NCBI GenBank assembly: GCA_023144145.1 | Contig: JAGLGG010000219.1 | Location: 1 to 8,350, forward strand | Reading direction: 5' to 3' | Length of the DNA: 8,350 nt | From: Anaerolineales bacterium | GTDB taxonomy: Bacteria > Chloroflexota > Anaerolineae > Anaerolineales > E44-bin32 | Program-made: the position numbers and the translations under genes | Shown here: piece after piece, positions 1 through 6,728 of the stretch | Numbering within the stretch: position 1 is the stretch's first letter | How the letters are laid out: the number at the start of each line of letters is the position of its first letter | Notes under the pieces: model-generated | The model's input: only the letters and a program-made list of their open reading frames with translations | Database searches by the model: none | What the model was told of the DNA's origin: nothing

Positions 1-1119
1 GTTTTCCAACGACTTCTTGGCTCTTTCAGTCCAAGTGTACCTCGAAGCGTCTTCTCTCCCTTGTTGGGCTAGAAGCTCCCTTCGCTCGGGGTCCTCAACC
101 AACTGACGCAGCGCTCGCTCCCATGCATCTGTATCCTCGGCAGGTAACAAGACCGCGTTCTTTTCGCTCAAAACCTCCCGTAATACAGGGAGGTCACTGG
201 ATAGAATAGCTCTACCAGTCGCCAAATACTCGAAAACCTTCATTGGGCTGGCAAATTGTGCAGTATCCCCTCCACTGCTCACAGAGATACTTCTTTGATA
301 GGGCATGAGAAGCAAATCACATGCAGCTTGGAAGCCGGGCACCTTCTGATTCTCCACATGTCCAAGGATTTGTATGTTTCCTACCCCTCTTTCTTCAATT
401 ATCCCTTTCCATCGAGCCACCGCCTCAGGTTCACCTCCAATCCATAGATAATTGATTTCTGGGCAACGCTGAGCCAAATCGAACAACAACTCAACTCCCC
501 TCCCTGGGTAAAGATGTCCCGTGTATCCAGCTGTTATGCCGGGCTTAAGTCCAAGCTCTTTACGTGCCTGCTTGGGTACGGGAAGTTCAAAATATGCATC
601 CAAATCCACACCCATCGGAGCGATTTCCACAATCGGTTCTTGAAAATCGGCAGCATATTCTTTTGAAAGCCAATCAGAAAGGGAGTGCGTAATTGGTAAA
701 AGACGCACAGCCCCTACTCCCCTTAAATAGTTCCTGAACAACGTTGGTCCAAAACGTCCCGGAGGGCGATCGTGCATTTCGAGAATGGTGGGCAGTCCTA
801 GAATCGAGGCAAAAGCAGCCGCTTGTAGTGTCCACACATAGAAATAGTCCGCTTTCCAGAATCTACCTGCCAGGACAGCTCTTACCGCGAAGTCGTAGCG
901 TCTTAGAAATTTAAATGACCTTAGCCATGAAACGGAAAAATTCGAAGAAATCCCATATTGCGATTGGATCGCCGCCCAGGGAGTCTTCGAACCCACACCA
1001 GGTAGATAAAGCTTGACCTCGTGGCCTAGGGATCGGAAGGAATCGCAGACCTTCATAACCTGGATTGAGTTCGCAGTTCTGGAAGGGACCTCTGAGGTAG
1101 CGATAAAAGCGATGTGCAT
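1..1119 (-). CDS. GT4-family glycosyltransferase, C-terminus cut by window edge
   Basis: Reading the minus strand from the ATG at 1119 gives 373 open codons with no stop before the window edge. The N-terminal Rossmann domain begins MHIAFIATSE, with a TANSIQV segment at about residues 15-21 that resembles the acceptor-side loop of GT4 enzymes. The C-terminal domain carries APMGVD (167-172), GYTGHLYPGRG (198-208), LWIGGE (225-230), ILGHV (251-255) and SPMKVFEYLATGRAILSSD (291-309), which is the donor-nucleotide-binding block. The closing YTWTERAKK (361-369) is the usual last helix of this fold, so only a few residues are probably missing. The first Glu of the classical E-x7-E motif appears to be Phe289; the second is Glu297. 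It should transfer a sugar from a nucleotide donor to a growing glycan on the cytoplasmic face of the membrane; donor and acceptor are unknown. The start lies 6 bp after the flippase stop, with a weak GAAGAG ribosome site 9 nt upstream. Confidence 0.9.
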   Translation of the reverse strand, partial: MHIAFIATSEVPSRTANSIQVMKVCDSFRSLGHEVKLYLPGVGSKTPWAAIQSQYGISSNFSVSWLRSFKFLRRYDFAVRAVLAGRFWKADYFYVWTLQAAAFASILGLPTILEMHDRPPGRFGPTLFRNYLRGVGAVRLLPITHSLSDWLSKEYAADFQEPIVEIAPMGVDLDAYFELPVPKQARKELGLKPGITAGYTGHLYPGRGVELLFDLAQRCPEINYLWIGGEPEAVARWKGIIEERGVGNIQILGHVENQKVPGFQAACDLLLMPYQRSISVSSGGDTAQFASPMKVFEYLATGRAILSSDLPVLREVLSEKNAVLLPAEDTDAWERALRQLVEDPERRELLAQQGREDASRYTWTERAKKSLEN

Positions 1120-1125
1120 CGAATG

Positions 1126-2499
1126 CTACTCTTCAATCTCATTAACCGGGTAATCGTCCTCGGCTCGCCGGAGTTCAAGGATTGTTTTCCACAAGAGAGT
1201 CGTTGAGTTAATGACAAAAAATACTGACATCATCAGTGCCATCATCGGAGCTCCCCACCGCGGGACCAGAACTAGCATTCCTACTATCTGGATCGCTGCG
1301 GCAATGAAACCAACCTTTACAGGAAAATCTGGCATTCCTAAGGGTAGGAGCACACTACGGCTCCAATAGATAATGTTGGCCGCGATCACACCCACAAGAA
1401 GGATGAGAAGGATGGGATACGCTGGAAGAAATTCCGAGCCGTATATTTGAACGAGCCAGGGTCCAAATAGTATCAAGCCTAGACTTGCTGGGACAGTCCA
1501 GATCGCCGAAATCAAACTTCCGCTTCGAAGCAAATATCGGACATTTTTCCAGCTTTTGGCAGCGACCTCCCTGGCAACTTCCCGATAGGTCGTGCTAATC
1601 AGTGGTGTCACTGGAATCAGTAAAACATTCATAAAAGCTTTAGCGACCTTGTAATAGCCGGCTTGGAGCGGGCTGCTGAGCGCAGTCAACCACAGAATAT
1701 CACTATCTCTGGTCACCAAATTGATAGTTCCACTCAGGTTTGTGCTGATCGCGAAGCGAAAAAGATCACGCTTACGGTTCAAAACCAATGATAAAGGAGA
1801 TTTCCACCATCCTGGCCCCCACTCCGCCCTTGCTGTCCATAGAGCAGCGATTGAGATCGAGCCGGCCCATAATCCCTTCCCAACCAGATAGGCCAAAACG
1901 ACTTGGAAGAGATCACCCTTATAAATGTATGCAATTCCTATTAAAAGAAGCGTAACGATGCTTTGGGCAACAGTGATCATGGCAATGGTACGAAAGCGAT
2001 CGAAAATTTGGAGCAGCCCAGTCGCACTCTCAGAAATTAGATTCATAACGACCGAGAGGCCGTAAATCATAAATAGTTCGACTGTTTGAGGATCTTTCGC
2101 AAGGTACCGAGCGCCAAGTGGCGCAAGTGCAAGCAAGATCAAAAATGCTAGGAAGGAACTAGTAATCTCCCCAAGACCGGCAATCTTGAATACCGCGGCG
2201 GCGTGTCGTTTATCACCTTTGGATGTGTACTCACCGATATAACTCACAACCAATTCGCTCATTCGAAAGGATGTGATCTTATTGATCACACTCGAAAACT
2301 GTGTGATCACGCCCAGCAATCCGAAAGCTTCAACACCCAAGAGACGGCCGGCCATAATACTCTGCAGCATACTCAAAACCGCTGATAGTGTACTTGCACT
2401 GAAAACGTAACTGGTATTTCGAAGGACTCTGACAGTTAGGGGATTCGAGCGTAATCGCTCAAGGAGTTTTTGTGCACCAGGGATTGGAAGGGTTGGCAT
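1126..2499 (-). CDS. Wzx-like polysaccharide flippase (MOP/MATE superfamily)
   Basis: This is an integral membrane protein of 457 residues with a dozen or more hydrophobic segments, for example at about 32-50, 112-130, 143-160, 173-192, 197-222, 288-302, 327-350, 361-380, 394-412 and 417-437. The pattern AGRLLGVEAFGLLGV (50-64) near the first helix pair is typical of the polysaccharide-synthesis branch of the MOP exporters, as is the length. Its expected role is to flip lipid-linked oligosaccharide units across the cytoplasmic membrane. The open frame extends to a TTG at 2511 that would overlap the upstream TGA, but that TTG has no ribosome site. The ATG at 2499 has GAGG exactly 6 nt upstream (2506-2509) and is preferred. 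Its neighbours (glycosyltransferase downstream, nucleotide-sugar enzymes upstream) support the role. The substrate cannot be told from sequence, and an O-antigen, capsule or exopolysaccharide unit are all possible. Confidence 0.85.
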   Translation of the reverse strand: MPTLPIPGAQKLLERLRSNPLTVRVLRNTSYVFSASTLSAVLSMLQSIMAGRLLGVEAFGLLGVITQFSSVINKITSFRMSELVVSYIGEYTSKGDKRHAAAVFKIAGLGEITSSFLAFLILLALAPLGARYLAKDPQTVELFMIYGLSVVMNLISESATGLLQIFDRFRTIAMITVAQSIVTLLLIGIAYIYKGDLFQVVLAYLVGKGLWAGSISIAALWTARAEWGPGWWKSPLSLVLNRKRDLFRFAISTNLSGTINLVTRDSDILWLTALSSPLQAGYYKVAKAFMNVLLIPVTPLISTTYREVAREVAAKSWKNVRYLLRSGSLISAIWTVPASLGLILFGPWLVQIYGSEFLPAYPILLILLVGVIAANIIYWSRSVLLPLGMPDFPVKVGFIAAAIQIVGMLVLVPRWGAPMMALMMSVFFVINSTTLLWKTILELRRAEDDYPVNEIEE

Positions 2500-2507
2500 G
2501 TTTGACC

Positions 2508-3488
2508 TCAATTATCCGTCGTGTCGACATCCTTCGCCCATTCGCGTTCCGCCGTGTACCATTCCACACCAGCCTTGAGACCATCTTCAAGTGAAAATGA
2601 TGGTTCCCAACCCAAGAGAGCGCCAGCCTTTTCAATGTTCGCCCATGTTGCTCTCACGTCAGCAAGAGCTGTTTCCTTCCACACAATTCTTGCACTTTTT
2701 CCAACAATTGCTTCAATTTGACGAACCACATCCAGGAGCTTTACCGGGCGATCGCTGCCAAGGTTCAAAACTTCATACCCGAGTGGCTGAAGGGCGAGAA
2801 TGGTTCCTCGTGCAATATCTTCAACATATGTGAAATCCCGCTCCTGGTTCCCATCGCCGTAAATGACCACCGGTCGATCTTCCGTAATCCACTGGATAAA
2901 CCGAAAGATACTCATGTCGGGTCGTCCCGCAGGACCAAAAACGGTGAAATACCTTAATATCGTTACATCGATACCATAGAGATGGTGGTAGCTATGGCAA
3001 AGCATTTCCGCCGCTCCCTTCGAAACCGCATAGGGCGACAAAGGTTTCGTGATATCCGTGTCCTCATAAAAAGGTGTGGGGTTATGATCTCCATATAGGC
3101 TTGAGGTGGAAGCCTGAACGAACTTCCCCACTGAATGATCTCGACACAGATTAAGTAGATTTAGCGCGCCGATTAGATTGGCCTGGAAATACACATTCGG
3201 GTTTTCCACACTGTAACGAACGCCCGCCCGTGCAGCCAAATTTATTACGGCATCATATTGATTGTTCCCCCAAACTCTCCCCAAGTGCTCTGCATCACTG
3301 ATATCAACCTTGTGAAAGCAAAACCCTTTGTTTGGCTCGAGTCTCTGGAGACGCCACTGCTTAAGCCTGATATCATAAGCATCGTTAAGATTATCAATCC
3401 CGGTCACTTTATGACCGCTTTCGAGCAATTCCTGAGCAACGAATGAGCCGATGAATCCAGCCGTTCCGGTAAGCAAATAATGTGACAT
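2508..3488 (-). CDS. NAD-dependent epimerase, UDP-glucuronate 4-epimerase type
   Basis: A 326-residue extended short-chain dehydrogenase/reductase. The NAD-binding TGTAGFIG lies at residues 7-14 and the acidic end of beta-2 at IDNLND (31-36). The catalytic residues are Ser/Thr in ASTSSLYG (126-133) with Tyr153 and Lys157 in YAVSK. Two signatures, AARAGVRYSVENP (85-97) and FTVFGPAGRPDM (181-192), are characteristic of UDP-glucuronate 4-epimerases (CapI type). The expected reaction is UDP-GlcA to UDP-GalA, or the same inversion on an N-acetylated uronate. The frame opens at GTG 3491, but GAGG at 3494-3497 is only 2 nt from it and 5 nt from the ATG at 3488, so the ATG is chosen. That ATG shares one base with the dehydrogenase TGA (TGATG), implying translational coupling. 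It lies directly after a UDP-sugar dehydrogenase that would supply its substrate. Exact sugar specificity is inferred. Confidence 0.9.
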   Translation of the reverse strand: MSHYLLTGTAGFIGSFVAQELLESGHKVTGIDNLNDAYDIRLKQWRLQRLEPNKGFCFHKVDISDAEHLGRVWGNNQYDAVINLAARAGVRYSVENPNVYFQANLIGALNLLNLCRDHSVGKFVQASTSSLYGDHNPTPFYEDTDITKPLSPYAVSKGAAEMLCHSYHHLYGIDVTILRYFTVFGPAGRPDMSIFRFIQWITEDRPVVIYGDGNQERDFTYVEDIARGTILALQPLGYEVLNLGSDRPVKLLDVVRQIEAIVGKSARIVWKETALADVRATWANIEKAGALLGWEPSFSLEDGLKAGVEWYTAEREWAKDVDTTDN

Positions 3489-4831
3489 CACATCCTCAGA
3501 ATATGTTCTGATTCAATTCCGTTAGCCCCCATGACATTTCGGGAATCGAATACCAATGATGCATTCTCAGCAACAGCTTTATAATCGATTTCACTGTGGT
3601 CGGTTATGACTACAACACAATCCGCGATCTTCACTGCCCCCAACAGATCTGGAACGGAGGTGAGCCCCCAATCTTCATGCTCAATTGAAGGGATATGAGG
3701 GTCGTAGTAATCCACCTGGGCATTTTTTTCCTTGAGCAAGCCAATGACATCCAGAGCGGGAGACTCGCGCGTATCGGAGACATTCGGTTTGTATGCAGCA
3801 CCAAGTATCAATAGTTTCGCACCTTTGATTGATTTTCCTCTTTCATTCAAAGCGTCTTGCACCCTCTGCACCACGTAGCGGGGCATATTGGTGTTTATCT
3901 CACTTGCTAGGTCAATAATTCGAGCATTGTATTTAACGCTCTTCAGCTTCCAGGATAAATACAGAGGGTCAATAGGAATACAATGCCCTCCCAGTCCTGG
4001 GCCTGGTGTGAATTTCATAAATCCGAATGGTTTCGAAGCGGCCGCTTCGATCACCTCCCAAACATTAATTTTCAAGCGATCACACATTAATACCATCTCG
4101 TTCACCAAGGCAATGTTCACTGCCCTGAAGGTATTTTCGAGCAGTTTGGTCATCTCAGCGACTTCGGCTGAGGATACCTGCACAATGGTCTCCAACGCGT
4201 GACTACACATCGCGGCAGCGACCTTGGTGCATGCTTCAGTGGCGCCACCAATTATTTTGGGTGTGTTTTGTGTGGTCCAATCTTCTCTGCCGGGATCAAC
4301 TCTCTCGGGGGAAAAGGCAAGAAATAGGTCCTCTCCAACTTTATATCCGGCTCCTTCGAACTCGGGTAATAGAATTTCCCGTGTCGTTCCAGGATAGGTC
4401 GTTGATTCGAGTACGATGACCATCTCTGTGTGAAGCACGGGGAGAAGCGCGCGTGCAGCCGAGATAATGAACGAAAGATCCGGATCCCCCGTCTTTCGTA
4501 ATGGAGTAGGCACACAGATACTAATTCCATCCACTTCCCTAAGATCGTCGCTCGACGTGCTCACCTTAATTGAGCCATTCTCAACCAGGCGCATCAGATC
4601 TTCTGAGCTTACATCCTCGATGTAGCTTTCACCGCGCTGAATTGATTCAACTTTGGTGATATCTTTATCTACCCCAACCACTTGATAACCAGCCTCGGCA
4701 AGGACGACGGTCAATGGTAGGCCAACATAACCCAGGCCAACAATTCCTATCGTTGCCTCGAAGGTATCGAATCGCTCAATTAATTTCCTTGCTGCAGGGG
4801 GCAACGATATCCTTTCTATATTTTCACTCAT
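3488..4831 (-). CDS. Nucleotide-sugar 6-dehydrogenase (UDP-GlcNAc dehydrogenase/WbpA-like)
   Basis: A 447-residue member of the UDP-glucose/GDP-mannose dehydrogenase family. It oxidises the C6 hydroxyl of a nucleotide sugar twice with NAD+ to give a uronic acid. Seen in order: NAD-binding GIVGLGYVGLP (29-39), CVPTP (106-110), LESTTYPGTT (141-150), FSPERVDPG (173-181), KLLENTFRAVNIALVNE (229-245) with the catalytic-region Lys and Asn, and GPGLGGHCIPIDP (277-289) with the nucleophilic Cys284. The C-terminal domain has GAAYKPNVSDTRESPA (344-359). The STTYPGTT and GPGLGGHCIPIDPLYLSWK blocks resemble the WbpA/TviB group, which acts on N-acetylhexosamines, more than plain UDP-glucose dehydrogenases, but the substrate is not settled. 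The frame extends upstream to a TTG at 4924, yet those 31 residues look unlike the family and lack an RBS. The ATG at 4831 has GGAG 11 nt upstream and fits the usual family start. Confidence 0.9.
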   Translation of the reverse strand: MSENIERISLPPAARKLIERFDTFEATIGIVGLGYVGLPLTVVLAEAGYQVVGVDKDITKVESIQRGESYIEDVSSEDLMRLVENGSIKVSTSSDDLREVDGISICVPTPLRKTGDPDLSFIISAARALLPVLHTEMVIVLESTTYPGTTREILLPEFEGAGYKVGEDLFLAFSPERVDPGREDWTTQNTPKIIGGATEACTKVAAAMCSHALETIVQVSSAEVAEMTKLLENTFRAVNIALVNEMVLMCDRLKINVWEVIEAAASKPFGFMKFTPGPGLGGHCIPIDPLYLSWKLKSVKYNARIIDLASEINTNMPRYVVQRVQDALNERGKSIKGAKLLILGAAYKPNVSDTRESPALDVIGLLKEKNAQVDYYDPHIPSIEHEDWGLTSVPDLLGAVKIADCVVVITDHSEIDYKAVAENASLVFDSRNVMGANGIESEHILRM

Positions 4832-4854
4832 ATTTTTTTGAGCTCCATTTTCAT
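4828..4854 (-). other. Possible 8-codon leader ORF overlapping the dehydrogenase start
   Basis: On the minus strand ATG AAA ATG GAG CTC AAA AAA ATA TGA encodes MKMELKKI. Its TGA overlaps the dehydrogenase ATG in an ATGA arrangement. AAGG at 4859-4862 lies 4 nt before its ATG, a better-placed ribosome site than the GGAG that serves the dehydrogenase at 11 nt. The ORF also contains a run of seven A residues. It could couple translation of the dehydrogenase to an upstream initiation, or it could be chance. No homology can be claimed for a peptide this short. Confidence 0.25.
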
Positions 4855-4861
4855 AATGCCT

Positions 4862-4878
4862 TATCGCGCATTGCGATA
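4862..4878. repeat. Inverted repeat TATCGC-5-GCGATA
   Basis: A perfect 6-bp inverted repeat with a 5-nt spacer lies between the glycosylase stop and the dehydrogenase. On the minus-strand transcript it would fold into a short hairpin ending at the first A of the AAGG ribosome site of the putative leader ORF. There is no T-run after it, so it is not a convincing intrinsic terminator. It may be an operator half-site pair or a translation-modulating hairpin; function is inferred. Confidence 0.35.
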
Positions 4879-4902
4879 TGTGGGAGTGTCCAGAATTCGC
4901 AC

Positions 4903-4918
4903 CACGTTTTGAAACGTG
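4903..4918. repeat. Near-palindrome CACGTTT-TG-AAACGTG, candidate operator
   Basis: A perfect 7-bp inverted repeat with a 2-nt spacer sits 14 bp beyond the glycosylase stop codon. Its length and symmetry suit a dimeric repressor or activator site. As RNA the loop would be only 2 nt, and no T-tract follows in the minus direction, so a terminator role is unlikely. It sits at the boundary between the housekeeping operon and the polysaccharide genes, where an independent promoter would be expected, but I see no convincing -35/-10 pair. Confidence 0.35.
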
Positions 4919-4931
4919 ATCCAAAATCTGA

Positions 4932-5549
4932 TCAGAAGAGGTTTAACTGCTGAGGTTCTTCTGGAGGTTCCACGCTGGATTGTTGAGATTCCAAAGCCTG
5001 TTGGATGTAACCTGGTAGCTGACTGAAATCCGCTATCACTACATCCCGAAGTGATGGTTGGTGAAGTGCAGCGGCAGGGTGGTACATTGGAACGATTAGT
5101 CTTCCCCCCACCCAACCTGCTTGGCCGTGGATGGCACTGATCTTCGCCTTGGGGAAATACCTAACCATTGAGAATCGTCCAAGGGTCACTATGATTTTCG
5201 GTGAAATCGCTTGTATCTGAGTCTCCATGTACCCCTCACATGCCTGAATTTCATCGATCTGTGGATCTCGATTCCCAGGCGGACGACATTTTATCACGTT
5301 ACCAATAAAAACCTGCTCGCGTGACTTTCCTATGCTTGCCAATAACTCCTCAAGAAATTTTCCTGCCGCACCTACAAAAGGTCTTCCCTGTTCATTTTCA
5401 TGGAAACCCGGGGCTTCTCCAATAAAAACAATTTCAGAATCCGCCGGTCCTTCTCCTGGAACGGCATTCTTTCGTCCAGTATGAAGACGACATTTGGTGC
5501 ATGAACGCACTTCATCCGCGACCTGGAGCAGTATCTCCTCTGGATTCAC
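4932..5549 (-). CDS. Type-4 (Fe-S) uracil-DNA glycosylase
   Basis: A 205-residue enzyme that removes uracil from DNA in base-excision repair. The four Fe-S ligand cysteines are Cys17 and Cys20 (CTKC), Cys88 (IKCRPPGNRDP) and Cys104. Motif A is GEAPGFHENEQGRPFVG (44-60), and the second active-site block is HPAAAL (157-162). Length and motif spacing match the family-4 enzymes. The last five residues, QLNLF (201-205), follow a Glu/Pro/Gln/Ser-rich, probably disordered linker and match the bacterial beta-clamp-binding consensus QLxLF. The GTG start at 5549 overlaps the RimI stop (GTGA) and is fixed by a strong SD, AAGGGGAGGT at 5555-5564, whose GGAGG core lies 6 nt upstream. It is the last member of a tsaE-tsaB-rimI operon and has no functional tie to tRNA or ribosome modification, so co-transcription probably reflects housekeeping expression. 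Confidence 0.95.
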   Translation of the reverse strand: MNPEEILLQVADEVRSCTKCRLHTGRKNAVPGEGPADSEIVFIGEAPGFHENEQGRPFVGAAGKFLEELLASIGKSREQVFIGNVIKCRPPGNRDPQIDEIQACEGYMETQIQAISPKIIVTLGRFSMVRYFPKAKISAIHGQAGWVGGRLIVPMYHPAAALHQPSLRDVVIADFSQLPGYIQQALESQQSSVEPPEEPQQLNLF

Positions 5550-6055
5550 ACGCCACCTCCCCTTATCCCAGAAATTTTCCCATTCATGTCATTAAGGATC
5601 ATTATTAATGCATCTTCATTGTTATCCCGATAATATCTTTGGCGTTCTCCAATTACCTCAAACCCAAATTTCTTATAAAGATTCACCGCAGCTTCATTTG
5701 TAACCCGAACCTCCAAGGTTGCTACCTGCGCCCCTCGCATAAGAGCTTCAATTAACGCATTCTGGAGCAATTGTTCCCCGAATCCCTGTCCACGAAAAAG
5801 AGGGTGTACGGCAATTGTGCTGATATGAGCTTCGTCAACAATAAACCAAAATCCCACATAACCAATAATCCGCATCGAGCCATTTTCAAGGACCTCGGCA
5901 ACATTAAGACGCGCTGCATTATTATCCCTTAGCTCGAAGCGATAAGTATTTTCTGACCATGGAATTGGGAACGAGAGCCGATCGATCTTTAAAACCGTCG
6001 GGAGGTCAGCCTCGGTCATCTCTCGAATGCTGGCAATAGAAGGTCTTACACTCAC
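5546..6055 (-). CDS. rimI: RimI-like ribosomal protein S18 alanine N-acetyltransferase (GNAT)
   Basis: A 169-residue GNAT-fold acetyltransferase. Strand 1 is IREMTEADLP (10-19), EAHISTIAVHP (75-85) is the core strand, and the acetyl-CoA pyrophosphate loop is RGQGFG (88-93). TLEVRVTNEAAVNLYKKFGF (113-132) and ERQRYYRDNNEDALIM (137-152) match the RimI family, including the conserved Glu115, Tyr127 and Tyr-Tyr 141-142. RimI transfers acetyl to the N-terminal alanine of ribosomal protein S18. Location directly after tsaB is the common arrangement for rimI and supports the call over other GNATs. The GTG at 6055 overlaps the tsaB TGA by 4 bp (GTGA) with only a weak GGTGA nearby, so it probably depends on coupling. 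The unusual Gly-rich end GIRGGGV arises because these codons carry the strong SD of the next gene. Confidence 0.88.
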   Translation of the reverse strand: MSVRPSIASIREMTEADLPTVLKIDRLSFPIPWSENTYRFELRDNNAARLNVAEVLENGSMRIIGYVGFWFIVDEAHISTIAVHPLFRGQGFGEQLLQNALIEALMRGAQVATLEVRVTNEAAVNLYKKFGFEVIGERQRYYRDNNEDALIMILNDMNGKISGIRGGGV

Positions 6056-6726
6056 GCTTCACCAATGCCCCGTGTTTGCAAGTAGATAGGCGCGAGCGTT
6101 GCTGGATCATCGATATCAGCTAACCGCAGTCTTTCCCAACCAAGCTCAGCGAGAATGCCAGGTCTGCGCACTCGTTGGGCTGGAATTGGGATTTCTACAT
6201 GATTCAGCTCTTGTAATGCGGCCTGTTCTGACTCGCCAATTTCGCCACAAATGATGATCCGTTGATCAAACTGATCAATCTGATTAAAAACATCCTCCCA
6301 AAGTAGGTTGGCAGGTTCACCAACTGCTTCCCAGCCATGAGAACCCCATTTGTACTTCCCGCCGGATATTCTACCCCGGCCCGCCTGGATCAAAGCGAAT
6401 AATTGTGCATCACTTGCAGGCTGCCCTTTGGCAATAATGTCCAGGGTAGAAATGCCCAGCAGTGTTAGATTGTGAGCGAGGGCAAGGCCCTTAGCAAGGG
6501 CCATCCCAATTCGTAATCCTGTGTACGACCCGGGCCCCTTTGCTACAGCCACTGCGGTCAGATCCGCTACGGTACGATTGGCACGGCGAAGCATCAGGGC
6601 TATCTCCGGAGCAAGCTCAACTGTGTGAAATCCGCGTGTAACCCAATGATGCTCAGCAAGTAACTCCATTCCGCTGTGGAGTGCGAGACCGATAGATTTC
6701 GTTGAGGTATCAATTGCCAGCAGCAC
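6052..6726 (-). CDS. tsaB: tRNA t6A biosynthesis protein TsaB
   Basis: A 224-residue ASKHA-fold protein, the scaffold partner of TsaD and TsaE in the complex that places threonylcarbamoyl on A37 of ANN-decoding tRNAs. The hallmark features are LLAIDTSTKSIGLAL at the N-terminus, RGFHTVELAPEI at 31-42 and KGPGSYTGLRIGMALAKGLA (63-82). APIYLQTRG near the C-terminus matches the usual PxYLR ending. It lacks the metal-binding HxxxH of TsaD, which excludes that paralogue. The GTG start at 6726 lies 2 bp after the tsaE stop. It has a GGAGG at 6733-6737 with 6-nt spacing, and that SD is also the source of the Gly-Gly at the end of TsaE. Gene order tsaE-tsaB-rimI is the classical one. Confidence 0.95.
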   Translation of the reverse strand: MLLAIDTSTKSIGLALHSGMELLAEHHWVTRGFHTVELAPEIALMLRRANRTVADLTAVAVAKGPGSYTGLRIGMALAKGLALAHNLTLLGISTLDIIAKGQPASDAQLFALIQAGRGRISGGKYKWGSHGWEAVGEPANLLWEDVFNQIDQFDQRIIICGEIGESEQAALQELNHVEIPIPAQRVRRPGILAELGWERLRLADIDDPATLAPIYLQTRGIGEA

Positions 6727-6728
6727 TA

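Noticed and set aside
256..447. Short plus-strand frame in the left 1.1 kb, which could be mistaken for the only gene there
   Set aside because: The minus strand is fully open across 1-1119 and encodes a clear GT4 glycosyltransferase, so this is an antisense shadow.
3888..4202. 104-residue plus-strand open frame antisense to the dehydrogenase
   Set aside because: It is a shadow of the conserved coding sequence on the other strand; composition and lack of SD do not support a gene.
4252..4530. 92-residue minus-strand open frame inside the dehydrogenase
   Set aside because: It lies wholly within the well-supported dehydrogenase in another frame and has no recognisable motif or own ribosome site.
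4862..4918. Inverted repeats as an intrinsic terminator of the tsaE operon
   Set aside because: Stems are only 6-7 bp and neither is followed by a T-tract in the minus direction.
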